From positions 54,857-118,856 of the forward strand of contig NZ_JARDJI010000015.1 in NCBI RefSeq assembly GCF_039907765.1: 64,000 nucleotides of DNA, in the 5' to 3' direction. The position numbers and the translations under genes were made by a program. A model generated the notes under the pieces. That model had not been told where the DNA came from. It worked only from the letters and a program-made list of their open reading frames with translations, and searched no databases. Below, one piece after another: positions 19,672-26,925 of this stretch; position 1 is the first letter of the stretch, and every line of letters starts with the position of its first letter. This DNA is from Aminobacter sp039907765 (GTDB lineage: Bacteria; Pseudomonadota; Alphaproteobacteria; Rhizobiales; Rhizobiaceae).

Positions 19672-20385
19672 TCAGTTCTTCATTTCGAAGGTGACGTTGA
19701 CCTGGACCTTGTAGCTGTTCTCGCCCGCCGCCACGGGGGCGGCACCGGCGGCGCTGTCGAAGCTCTTGGCCTGCATCGGCATCGGCGGGGGAGCGTAGGA
19801 CTGGTCGGCGATCTCGAGGACGCGGCCGAGGCTGACGCCCGCCGCCGCCGCGAGCACCTTGGCCTTGTCGATGGCATCGGCCACCGCGCGCTTGCGCGCC
19901 TCGGCGATCACCTTGGAGGGGTTGTCGTTGGCGAAGGTGATGCCGCCGCCCTGGTTGACGCCTAGCGAGACGGACTTGTCGAGGATCTCCCCGGTCTTGG
20001 CCACGTCGCGGATGCGCACCGAAAGCGTGTTGGTAACCTGGTAGGCGACGAGTTCCGCCGTCTGCGTGCCGTCGGGCTTGTTGGTGTAGTTGTAGCGCGG
20101 CGCGATCTGGATGCCGGCGGTCTGCAGGTCGCGGTCCTCGACGCCGGCCGACTTCATGGCGGCGATGACGGCGGCCATGGCGTCGTTGTTGGCGTCGAGC
20201 GCCTCGCGCGCGGTCTTGGCCTCGCGCATCACCGACAGCGAGAGCAGCGCCAGGTCGGGCGCGACGGTGGCTTCGCCTTCGCCGGTGACGATGATGCGCG
20301 GCGGCGGCGGGGTCTCGGCGCGGGCGGCGGCCGCGGGAAGCGCGAGAGCACTCGCGAGAGCGAGCGCTATGTATTTGCGATTCAT
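19672..20385 (-). CDS. SIMPL domain-containing protein (DUF541)
   Basis: A 237-residue periplasmic protein. The signal peptide NRKYIALALASALALPAAAARAE is followed by a SIMPL domain with IIVTGEGEATVAPDLALLSL at the start, AGIQIAPRYNYT in the middle, and RKRAVADAIDKAKVLAAAAGV then GRVLEI at the C-terminus. SIMPL proteins form oligomeric rings in the envelope; some affect oxidative stress or outer-membrane properties. The ATG at 20385 has GGAGA 6 bases upstream. The gene is tail-to-tail with the secreted protein gene. Confidence 0.92.
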   Translation of the reverse strand: MNRKYIALALASALALPAAAARAETPPPPRIIVTGEGEATVAPDLALLSLSVMREAKTAREALDANNDAMAAVIAAMKSAGVEDRDLQTAGIQIAPRYNYTNKPDGTQTAELVAYQVTNTLSVRIRDVAKTGEILDKSVSLGVNQGGGITFANDNPSKVIAEARKRAVADAIDKAKVLAAAAGVSLGRVLEIADQSYAPPPMPMQAKSFDSAAGAAPVAAGENSYKVQVNVTFEMKN

Positions 20386-20517
20386 AATATTCTCCATCTG
20401 GATGGCCCTTCCGGCCATGCCGAATAGGGGCGGATTATGGGTGGATTGCGGCGGAGCGCAAGCGCGTGGCGAAGATGGCTTGTCTCCGCCCGAAAAAGCC
20501 ACTATCCAGCGCGCGTG

Positions 20518-20593
20518 GGGCCTGTAGCTCAATGGTTAGAGCCGGCGGCTCATAACCGCTTGGTTGGGGGTTCGAGTCCCTCCGGGCCCACCA
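20518..20593 (+). tRNA. tRNA with CAT anticodon, most like tRNA-Ile2
   Basis: A complete 76-base cloverleaf including an encoded CCA. GGGCCTG pairs with CGGGCCC in the acceptor stem, the D arm is GCTC...GAGC, the anticodon stem is GGCGG/CCGCT with loop CTCATAA, and the T arm is GGGGG...CCCTC. The anticodon is CAT. The anticodon arm and variable region match the pattern of E. coli ileX (GGCGACTCATAATCGCTTGG) better than elongator tRNA-Met, so I call it the lysidine-modified tRNA-Ile2. Elongator tRNA-Met is the alternative. Confidence 0.85.
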
Positions 20594-20670
20594 TTCTTCC
20601 AAACATGCAGAACAGGATGTCCAGCGAAGGCCGGCAACCGAACCTCGCAGCTGACCGGAGCTTCTTTACC

Positions 20671-21900
20671 TTACGTTTCCGGTACCAGTTCCGGTGAACG
20701 GCGGCTTCGCCCGGTGGTCGCAAAGGCGATGCCAGCTCCAATTCCGAGCACAATGGCCACGGACAGGGCCGACCAGGTCCCGACGCGGGCCATCAGCACC
20801 GAAAACAGGAACGGTGCGAGCGCCGAGACGATCAGCCGGATCGCGGAAATCTTTCCCAAGAGCGTTCCGTATCCTTCGGACCCGAACAGGGCCAGAGGGA
20901 GGGACCCTTGCACGATGCTCGTCAGACCTGACCCCAGCCCGAAAAGGATGGCGAACGCCACCGCGCCGTAGATCCACGGGGCGGTTGTCAGCAGAGCAGA
21001 CAGCCCTGCCACCAAGAGCGTGGCAGAGATGACCGCCAGGACCAGTTGGGAGAGACCGCGACCGGCGAGCATGTTGATGAAGCGGCTGAGCACCTGGGAG
21101 GGACCGAACAGCGTTCCCACCAGCACCGCGCTTGCACCCAGCCCGACGGCGGTGAGGAGCGGGACCATATGAACGAGCAGTGCCGAGAGGACGAAACCTT
21201 CGAGGGCAAAACCTAGCCCCATCAGGGCAAACGCTCTCCGACGATCCCAGGAGGCCACGCTGCCGTCCACCTTGGACCGGCTTTTCGCATCATCCTTGCT
21301 GGTCCCGTTCCGTTCGGCCTTCATCGCCTGCGCCAGCCAGAAATGGATGGGAAGGCAGACGAAGAGATGGAGCGCCGCGAACGCCAGGTAGACTTCCCGC
21401 CATGAAAGATACTGGTGGAGTTGCGTGGTGATCGGCCAGAAGAGGGTCGACGCAAAGCCAGCGATCAGGGTCAGGTGGGTGATGCTCTTTTGCGCTGTCC
21501 GTGGCGTGATCTGTACCAAGGCAGCGAATGCCGCACTGTAGAGGACGAAGGCCGACGCGATTTCCATGGCGACCATGCCCGCAACAAAGGGTATGCGGCT
21601 CGGTGCGATCGCGCAGAGGGCCAGAGCCCCCGCGGCGACAACGGAACCGAGGGCCATCATGGAACCCGCACCATGGCGATCGATGCGCCGGCCGATGGCC
21701 GGGGCCGCGAGCCCGCCAATCAACAAGGAAGCGGAGAAAACGCCAAACACCCATTCCTGTGTCCAGGCGAGGTCTTTGGCCATCTCGGGCGCGAGGATGC
21801 TGAAGCTGTAGTACAGGGTGCCGTAGCCAATGATCTGAGTCAGGCCCAGCCCCCAGATGACCGCGCCGCGGCGATGCTCGATTGAACGTGGCGATGCCAT
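20671..21900 (-). CDS. MFS transporter, arsenic cluster
   Basis: A 409-residue major facilitator with 12 predicted membrane helices. It begins GAVIWGLGLTQIIGYGTLYYSF, a start shared by MFS proteins beside arsR genes in alphaproteobacteria, and has the loop-2 motif GRRIDRHGAGSMM. It follows an arsR gene by 40 bases and is probably co-transcribed, so efflux of arsenite or a methylated arsenical (ArsK-like or ArsP-like) is a reasonable inference, not proven. It lies 78 bases after the 3' end of the tRNA gene. Confidence 0.75.
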   Translation of the reverse strand: MASPRSIEHRRGAVIWGLGLTQIIGYGTLYYSFSILAPEMAKDLAWTQEWVFGVFSASLLIGGLAAPAIGRRIDRHGAGSMMALGSVVAAGALALCAIAPSRIPFVAGMVAMEIASAFVLYSAAFAALVQITPRTAQKSITHLTLIAGFASTLFWPITTQLHQYLSWREVYLAFAALHLFVCLPIHFWLAQAMKAERNGTSKDDAKSRSKVDGSVASWDRRRAFALMGLGFALEGFVLSALLVHMVPLLTAVGLGASAVLVGTLFGPSQVLSRFINMLAGRGLSQLVLAVISATLLVAGLSALLTTAPWIYGAVAFAILFGLGSGLTSIVQGSLPLALFGSEGYGTLLGKISAIRLIVSALAPFLFSVLMARVGTWSALSVAIVLGIGAGIAFATTGRSRRSPELVPET

Positions 21901-21940
21901 CTTCCGTCTTTCCGGGACTATCGAAATTCAAGGCAAAAAT

Positions 21941-22255
21941 CTAAGCGGCGTCGTTCCTGGGCCGGACGCCCGCGTCAGCGCAGCATTCGTCCGCCAGAAA
22001 CCCGAGAAGTCCGTTCATTGCAGAATAGTTGGCGCGACAGATCAGCGTCGTCGCCTGTCGCTGCTGCGTTACCAGCCCCGTCGAGATCAACCGGTGCAGA
22101 TGGTGGGACAGCGTCGAGGCTGCGATCCCGATCCTGTCCTGCAAGTGCCCCACGGCCAGCCCTTCCTCTCCCGCGCGAACCAGCGCCCGATAGATCCGAA
22201 GCCGGGTCGCATTGCCGAGCGCTTCCAGTTGCGTGGCCGCTGTTTCGACGTTCAT
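21941..22255 (-). CDS. arsR: ArsR family transcriptional regulator (second copy)
   Basis: A 104-residue winged-helix repressor with ATRLRIYRALVRAGEEGLAVG and the recognition helix region IAASTLSHHLHRLISTGLVTQ. A vicinal Cys pair (Cys91-Cys92, in LADECCADAG) near the C-terminus could bind trivalent arsenic. This placement differs from the N-terminal ELCVC-type site of E. coli ArsR. It probably controls itself and the MFS gene through the perfect palindrome 41 bases upstream. No strong ribosome binding site is visible. Confidence 0.88.
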   Translation of the reverse strand: MNVETAATQLEALGNATRLRIYRALVRAGEEGLAVGHLQDRIGIAASTLSHHLHRLISTGLVTQQRQATTLICRANYSAMNGLLGFLADECCADAGVRPRNDAA

Positions 22256-22295
22256 GGAAGGACGTTAGCTCGCCCAGACTTCGAGCGTCAATTTC

Positions 22296-22317
22296 TATTT
22301 CGACATCTGTCGAAATA
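22296..22317. promoter_or_regulatory. ArsR operator candidate
   Basis: A perfect 22-base palindrome: TATTTCGACA (22296-22305), TC, TGTCGAAATA (22308-22317). It lies 41 bases upstream of the arsR-MFS unit and is in an AT-rich stretch. Confidence 0.75.
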
Positions 22318-22420
22318 TGACGGAGAGAAGACAGTCTTGCGTCGCAGCGCTTGGCCAGGGCCCGGAATCGAATGTCGCCGGAGAGGGTTTTGGGGCCTCT
22401 CCGACGACAAACTTGAATGA

Positions 22421-22837
22421 TCAGATTGCCTTGTGCTTCACCCTGGCTTCGAGTTTTTCGGCATCCTCCTTCCGCTCGCTGTCGCGGCTGGTGAGGTAGG
22501 TCGAGACATCGCGGGTGAGCACGGTGAACTTGACCAGTTCCTCCATCACGTCGACGATGCGGTCGTAATGGGGCGACGGCTTCATGCGGCCTTCCGGGTC
22601 AAATTCCTGATACGCTTTGGCGACGGAGCTCTGGTTCGGGATGGTGATCATGCGCATCCAGCGGCCGGGTCTCCGCGCCGAAATGCTCGAGCAGCCGGGC
22701 GGCTTCCTGAGTGAGGAAACGACTGTAGGACCGTTCCCGCAGCGAACCATACAGCATCAGTATCCGCGGCCTGTGAGTGGAGAAGGGCCTCGACAGCTGG
22801 GCAGGATCGCGGCAAGCTCGAGCGCTTCCCGTGCCAT
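22421..22837 (-). pseudogene. arsH: arsH remnant (frameshifted and internally deleted)
   Basis: Fragments of the NADPH-dependent flavin oxidoreductase ArsH lie in different frames. An N-terminal piece (STHRPRILMLYGSLRERSYS, near 22784-22725) continues to FGAETR near 22670, where the frame changes to GRWMRMITIPNQSS and on to the C-terminal MKPSPHYDRIVDVMEELVKF. About 100 residues of the flavodoxin-like centre are missing at the junction, and a further frameshift separates the first codons (from 22837). Functional ArsH is about 230-240 residues, so this copy cannot be active. It follows arsC by 10 bases, where intact arsH is normally found. Confidence 0.85.
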
Positions 22838-22847
22838 GTTCGGCAGG

Positions 22848-23270
22848 TCAAGCAAGACGGTTTCCTTCGGTATCTATCAGCAACTCGCCGTCTTCCTTGT
22901 GGAACGGTCCTTTCTGGGGGAGCGGGAGCACCTCGAGAACGACCTCGGAAGGACGGCTCAGGCGTACGCCCCAAGGCGTGACGACGAACGGACGGTTGAT
23001 CAGGATGGGATGCTCGAGCATGGCCTCGAGAAGGTCGTCGTCCGTAAGCGTCGGGTCGCCGAGGCCCAGGTCAGCATACGGCGTTCCTTTCTGCCTGATG
23101 GCATCGCGCACCGTGAGGCCAGCCTTGGAGATCATATCCTTCAGGACTGTCCGCGTCGGCGGGGTTTTCAGGTATTCGATGACCGTGGGTTCGACCCCCG
23201 CATTGCGAATGAGCGCGAGCGTGTTGCGGGACGTGCCGCAGTCGGGATTGTGGTAGATGGTGATGTCCAT
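22848..23270 (-). CDS. arsC: Arsenate reductase, glutaredoxin-coupled type
   Basis: A 140-residue ArsC of the thioredoxin-fold family, reducing arsenate to arsenite with glutathione and glutaredoxin. The catalytic Cys11 is in HNPDCGTSRNTL, and the conserved arginines include those in LINRPFVV and GVRLSRP. Its ATG overlaps the acr3 stop (TGATG), so the two are translationally coupled. The cluster also encodes an unrelated arsenate reductase, which is odd but known in other ars operons. Confidence 0.95.
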   Translation of the reverse strand: MDITIYHNPDCGTSRNTLALIRNAGVEPTVIEYLKTPPTRTVLKDMISKAGLTVRDAIRQKGTPYADLGLGDPTLTDDDLLEAMLEHPILINRPFVVTPWGVRLSRPSEVVLEVLPLPQKGPFHKEDGELLIDTEGNRLA

Positions 23271-24331
23271 CACGCGGTCCTTTCGCTTTGCTTTGCGGCG
23301 GAAACGGCGGATCCCCGCTCGTACCAGCCCTTGCTGCGGTTGACGATCCAGACGACCGACAACATGACGGGCACTTCGACCAGCACGCCCACGACGGTCG
23401 CGAGCGCGGCACCCGAGGTGAAGCCGAAGAGGCTGATGCCGGCCGCGACGGCGAGTTCGAAGAAGTTGGATGCACCGATCAGGGCGGAGGGACCCGCGAC
23501 GCAGTGCTGTTCGCCGGAAATGCGGTTGAGCAGATAGGCGAGGCCCGAGTTCAGATATACCTGGATCAGGATCGGGACGGCCAGCAGGCCGATGATCGCG
23601 GGTTGCGCGATGATCTGTTCGCCCTGGAAGCCGAAGAGCAGGACCAGCGTTGCCAGCAGGGCCACGAGCGACAGCGGCTGCAGGGTGTGGAGCAGGCCGT
23701 CGAGCGCCTTCTGGCCGCCGGAGGCAAGGAGCCGCCGCCTGACCGCCTGCGCGATGATCACCGGAATGATGATGTAGAGGACCACCGACAGGACGAGCGT
23801 GCCCCACGGAACCGTGATCGCCGACAGGCCGAGCAGCAGACCGACGATCGGCGCAAACGCGACGACCATGATGGCATCGTTGAGCGCCACCTGCGACAGC
23901 GTGAAATGCGGTTCGCCCTTGGTCAGGTTCGACCAGACGAACACCATCGCGGTGCAGGGGGCCGCGGCAAGGATGATCAATCCAGCGATGTAGGAGTCGA
24001 TCTGGTCGGCGGGCAGATACGGACGGAACAGCCAGCCGATGAAGAGCCAGCCAAGCAGCGCCATCGAGAACGGCTTTACCGCCCAGTTGATGAACAGCGT
24101 CACGCCGATGCCACGCCAATGGCGGCCAACCTGGCCCATGGCGGCGAAGTCGATCTTGAGCAGCATCGGAATGATCATGAGCCAGATCAGCACCGCGACT
24201 GGAATGTTCACCTTCGCGATCTCGGCCCCGCCGATCGCGTGGAAGACCCCCGGCATCAGGTGGCCAAGGGTGATGCCCGCCACGATGCACAGCGCGACCC
24301 AGAGGGTCAGGTAGCGTTCGAATGTCGACAT
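23270..24331 (-). CDS. acr3: Arsenite efflux pump ACR3
   Basis: A 353-residue inner-membrane transporter with ten predicted helices that expels arsenite. The conserved Cys126 lies in LAAAPCTAMVFVWSNL, and the LVEVPVML motif is near the C-terminus; the length is typical for ACR3. It starts at 24331 two bases after the stop of the upstream reductase gene and overlaps arsC. It is the core of the operon. Confidence 0.95.
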   Translation of the reverse strand: MSTFERYLTLWVALCIVAGITLGHLMPGVFHAIGGAEIAKVNIPVAVLIWLMIIPMLLKIDFAAMGQVGRHWRGIGVTLFINWAVKPFSMALLGWLFIGWLFRPYLPADQIDSYIAGLIILAAAPCTAMVFVWSNLTKGEPHFTLSQVALNDAIMVVAFAPIVGLLLGLSAITVPWGTLVLSVVLYIIIPVIIAQAVRRRLLASGGQKALDGLLHTLQPLSLVALLATLVLLFGFQGEQIIAQPAIIGLLAVPILIQVYLNSGLAYLLNRISGEQHCVAGPSALIGASNFFELAVAAGISLFGFTSGAALATVVGVLVEVPVMLSVVWIVNRSKGWYERGSAVSAAKQSERTA

Positions 24332-24333
24332 GA

Positions 24334-24861
24334 TCAGGCTGCGTCCGTCTTCTTGGAGCTGGCCCCTTCGATCTGCCCGATGGCTTTCAGGTGATGCTCG
24401 AGTGCCATCTTGTCGATGGAAGCGTGCGGAAGGTTCACGAATGCCATGATCCGGTTCTTCAGGAACCTGGCTGCGGTGCTGAAGGCGCGCTCCTTCTCGA
24501 TGTCGCTGCCTTCCACGTTCGACGGGTCCTCGATGCCCCAATGTGCGGTCATCGGATGGCCGATCCACACGGGGCACGCCTCGCCAGCCGCATCGTCGCA
24601 GACGGTGAAGATGAAATCCATTTCCGGGCTGCCAGGAGCGGCGAACTCGTCCCACGATTTCGAGCGGAAGCCCTCGGACGGATAGTCGAGGGCAGCCAGG
24701 ACCCTGAGGGCGAACGGGTTCACAGCGCCTTTCGGCATGCTGCCTGCGGAGTAGGCGTTGAAGCGGGCCGCACCTTCCTTCTGGAGGATGCCTTCGGCAA
24801 GGATAGAACGGGCTGAGTTCCCAGTGCACAGGAACAAGACGTTGTAGACGCGGTCGGTCAT
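24334..24861 (-). CDS. arsC: Arsenate reductase, low-molecular-weight phosphatase type
   Basis: A 175-residue ArsC related to low-molecular-weight tyrosine phosphatases. The P-loop is VLFLCTGNSARS (Cys12 to Arg18), and Cys88 and Cys96 could be the redox pair used with thioredoxin. The spacing is one residue longer than in pI258 ArsC. It starts at 24861 by a 4-base ATGA overlap with the acetyltransferase gene and lies two bases before acr3. It contains an ARSILAEG segment typical of the family. Confidence 0.92.
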   Translation of the reverse strand: MTDRVYNVLFLCTGNSARSILAEGILQKEGAARFNAYSAGSMPKGAVNPFALRVLAALDYPSEGFRSKSWDEFAAPGSPEMDFIFTVCDDAAGEACPVWIGHPMTAHWGIEDPSNVEGSDIEKERAFSTAARFLKNRIMAFVNLPHASIDKMALEHHLKAIGQIEGASSKKTDAA

Positions 24862-25340
24862 GGGGCGGTCTCCGTGTAGTTCGAATCCGTTCGGTTGGCA
24901 GGCGGCTCGGGAAGGCGGGTCATGAGCATGGCCGCTGCCGACGGGCAGAGCGACGAAGCCTGCTTCGTTGCAAGGATTTCGACGGGCGCGGCTTGGCGTT
25001 CAATTCTCTGGAAGCCGACGCTCTCGAAGAATTCGGCCGCCGAAGCGGTCAGCAGGTAGGCTTCGTGTGCGCCAAGATCCGACGCGCGCCTCAGGAGCAA
25101 CGTCGCGATCCGCCTGCCGATGCCTTGGCCGCGGACTTGAGGGAGGACGACGATCGAGCGGAGGAGGACAGAGCGTCCGTGTGCCTCGAAGCCGCCGAAA
25201 CCAGCGATTTTTCCGTCCTCGGTGAACCGGAAGAACTGGCCGCCGCTTTCCGTGAGATCGTCCGTCGGCAGCTGCTCTGCCTGAAGCGCGGCAGCGAGCT
25301 CGGGCTCGGTTGGCGCGACCCGTTCGATGGCGAGCGTCAT
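24858..25340 (-). CDS. arsN: ArsN-like GNAT acetyltransferase
   Basis: A 160-residue GNAT enzyme with the acetyl-CoA motif VVLPQVRGQGIGRRIATLLL and the AAEFFESVGFQRIER ending. ArsN-type acetyltransferases in ars operons are proposed to modify arsenic-containing antibiotics or detoxify related compounds; the substrate here is inferred from position. The start at 25340 overlaps the arsR stop (ATGA) and its own stop overlaps the next ATG, so three genes are tightly coupled. The C-terminal tail (TKQASSLCPSAAAMLMTRL) contains a Cys. Confidence 0.85.
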   Translation of the reverse strand: MTLAIERVAPTEPELAAALQAEQLPTDDLTESGGQFFRFTEDGKIAGFGGFEAHGRSVLLRSIVVLPQVRGQGIGRRIATLLLRRASDLGAHEAYLLTASAAEFFESVGFQRIERQAAPVEILATKQASSLCPSAAAMLMTRLPEPPANRTDSNYTETAP

Positions 25341-25684
25341 TGCACGGAGTCCGCAGGTTCGCAGCATGAGGGGGCAAGTGCTGGCTGGCAGATGGCCGGG
25401 TTTCCCGCGCAGCAGTCTTCCATGAGAAACCGGATAAGGCCGCTCAGAGCCTGGAATTCCGCGGAATAGACGATCGACCTGGAGTCGCGTCTCGCCGCCA
25501 CCAGCCCGCCGCGCTCGAGTTCCTTGAGGTGGAACGAGACATTCGATGCCGAGACCCCGGCGGCTTCGGCGATGGTGCCCGCCGCCATGCCGTCCGGACC
25601 TGCCTTCACGAGCAGGCGAACGATTTTCAGCCTCGTTTCCTGCGACATCGCCCCAAATGCGATCAGCGCTTGACGTTCATCCAT
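25337..25684 (-). CDS. arsR: ArsR family transcriptional regulator (operon head)
   Basis: A 115-residue winged-helix repressor, with MSQETRLKIVRLLVKAGPDG and the recognition region GVSASNVSFHLKELERGGLV. The C-terminus is Cys-rich (Cys91, Cys92, Cys99, Cys107, Cys108; EDCCAGNPAICQ then SCCEP), a possible arsenite-binding site, and differs from that of the second ArsR. It heads the arsR-arsN-arsC-acr3-arsC operon and is divergent from the DUF6428 gene. Confidence 0.92.
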   Translation of the reverse strand: MDERQALIAFGAMSQETRLKIVRLLVKAGPDGMAAGTIAEAAGVSASNVSFHLKELERGGLVAARRDSRSIVYSAEFQALSGLIRFLMEDCCAGNPAICQPALAPSCCEPADSVQ

Positions 25685-25686
25685 AT

Positions 25687-25710
25687 TTCAACAATCCTAG
25701 AAATGTTAAA
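25687..25710. promoter_or_regulatory. Operator candidate in arsR/DUF6428 spacer
   Basis: TTCAACA (25687-25693) and TGTTAAA (25704-25710) form inverted arms with one mismatch around 10 bases. The 42-base spacer between the two divergent starts leaves little room elsewhere. Confidence 0.45.
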
Positions 25711-25726
25711 ACGAGGAATAACGCAG

Positions 25727-26275
25727 ATGCTGACCCCTGACAACCGTGAATTCGTGACGACGGCCGATTTCGGAAACGACGGCATCTCGATCGGCGAACT
25801 CCTGGCATCGCTCGGCGAACACAAGGACAAGCCATTGGTGTTCGACTACGACGGCCGCTCGGTGAAACCCGGGTATCATGTCACTGAAGTGAAGGCTGGT
25901 TCCTTTGCCGCGCTCGATTGCGCAGCCAACCCGGAGTCATGGACGGAGATATTCATCCAGCTGTGGGACGTGAACGAGGATGAGCGCGATCACATGTCGG
26001 CAGGGAAGTTCGGTGCCATCATCCGCAAGGTCACGGAACACCTCGCCCTTGACCCACCGGCAAAGCTGACGTTCGAAGTCAGCGACGGCATTGCTCCGAT
26101 GCAACTGCACAAGGCTTCCGCGCCGACCATTCTCGACGGTAAAGTCCGGGTGGAGCTGTCGGCGCGAGCCGCGAGCTGCAAGCCGCGGGACCGCTGGCTG
26201 GTTAAGCAGTCAGAGGTAGGTGTTTCGTGTTGCGGCGACGGCGTTGCGTCGTCAACGCAGCCTTGTTGCGGCTAG
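25727..26275 (+). CDS. DUF6428 family protein with C-terminal Cys pairs
   Basis: A 182-residue protein of a family that occurs beside arsR in alphaproteobacteria, function unknown. It has SIGELLASLGEHKDKPLVFDYDGRSVKPGYHVTEVKAGSF at the start, a middle WTEIFIQLWDVNEDERDHMS, and a Cys-rich tail with two vicinal pairs (Cys168-169 and Cys180-181). The start is at 25727 after GAGGA. It is divergent from arsR and so is probably arsenic-induced. Binding of As(III) by the tail is my inference. Confidence 0.8.
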   Translation: MLTPDNREFVTTADFGNDGISIGELLASLGEHKDKPLVFDYDGRSVKPGYHVTEVKAGSFAALDCAANPESWTEIFIQLWDVNEDERDHMSAGKFGAIIRKVTEHLALDPPAKLTFEVSDGIAPMQLHKASAPTILDGKVRVELSARAASCKPRDRWLVKQSEVGVSCCGDGVASSTQPCCG

Positions 26276-26398
26276 CCGTCAGTCCGGATGTGCTCGTTCA
26301 AACCCCGATAGACAGGCGAAAATTATCGATAGGAAACTAAGTTGCCCATAGGTGATGCGTCGGGTATTCAGAGGCGTCTGAAAAGGGAGGACGTTACC

Positions 26399-26755
26399 AT
26401 GGTGCACAAAACCATCCTGAAGTTCGGCCAGGTGGAAGACGCTGACCCCAGCGATCTGTCAGGCTGGGTGGTGATCGAAGGAAGCCCGACGATGAAGACC
26501 GCCGTCCAGCACAAGACTCGGGACGGCAAGGTTCTGTCGGGGACATGGCAGGCGACTCCGGGCACCTATCACGCGAGCTACACCGATTACGAATTCGTCC
26601 ACATGATCTCTGGCCGCATCGTCATCACGCCTGACGGCGGCGAGCCCGTCGAGGTTGGGCCGGGCGACGCCTTTGTCGTGGAGGCGGACTTCAAGGGCAC
26701 CTGGAAGATCATCGAGCCGGTGACGAAGCACTTCGTCGTCACTCTCGGGTCGTAG
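26399..26755 (+). CDS. Cupin domain-containing protein
   Basis: A 118-residue single-domain cupin of the Cupin_3/EutQ-like type. The segments YHASYTDYEFVHMISGRIVI and EPVEVGPGDAFVVEADFKGTW mark the two cupin motifs, although the metal ligands are not the full germin set. Starting at 26399 gives a GGGAGG site 8 bases upstream. It could bind a small ligand; similar proteins are often placed beside transporters or dehydrogenases. It is 123 bases downstream of the DUF6428 gene, so co-transcription is possible but not shown. Confidence 0.8.
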   Translation: MVHKTILKFGQVEDADPSDLSGWVVIEGSPTMKTAVQHKTRDGKVLSGTWQATPGTYHASYTDYEFVHMISGRIVITPDGGEPVEVGPGDAFVVEADFKGTWKIIEPVTKHFVVTLGS

Positions 26756-26807
26756 GAGTCCGCCAGCCGAGATGGACCTCCGTTTCGCCCGCAGCGATCG
26801 GTCCGAA

Positions 26808-26835
26808 ACAAAAGGCCCCGGCGGCTAGCCGGGGC
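26808..26835 (-). terminator. Terminator for the minus-strand membrane gene
   Basis: GCCCCGGC (26815-26822) and GCCGGGGC (26828-26835) form an 8-base stem. On the minus strand it is followed by CTTTTGTTT. It lies 90 bases after the stop at 26926. Confidence 0.8.
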
Positions 26836-26925
26836 GGAGATCATTCCAGGCCCTTGTGTAGCCGCAGATCTCGTTCATCCGTTTCCTCGATCGGATCAGC
26901 GGGCGGGACATTTCGGAACCGGGCG

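Noticed and set aside
20518..20593. Label as elongator tRNA-Met
   Set aside because: The anticodon arm is closer to Ile2; kept as an alternative in the feature entry.
24858..25469. Plus-strand frame opposite arsN and arsR
   Set aside because: It is the antisense of two well-recognised genes.
26280..26800. Right-hand att site of an arsenic island
   Set aside because: I looked for the tRNA 3' end (TTCGAGTCCCTCCGGGCCC) in this part and did not find it.
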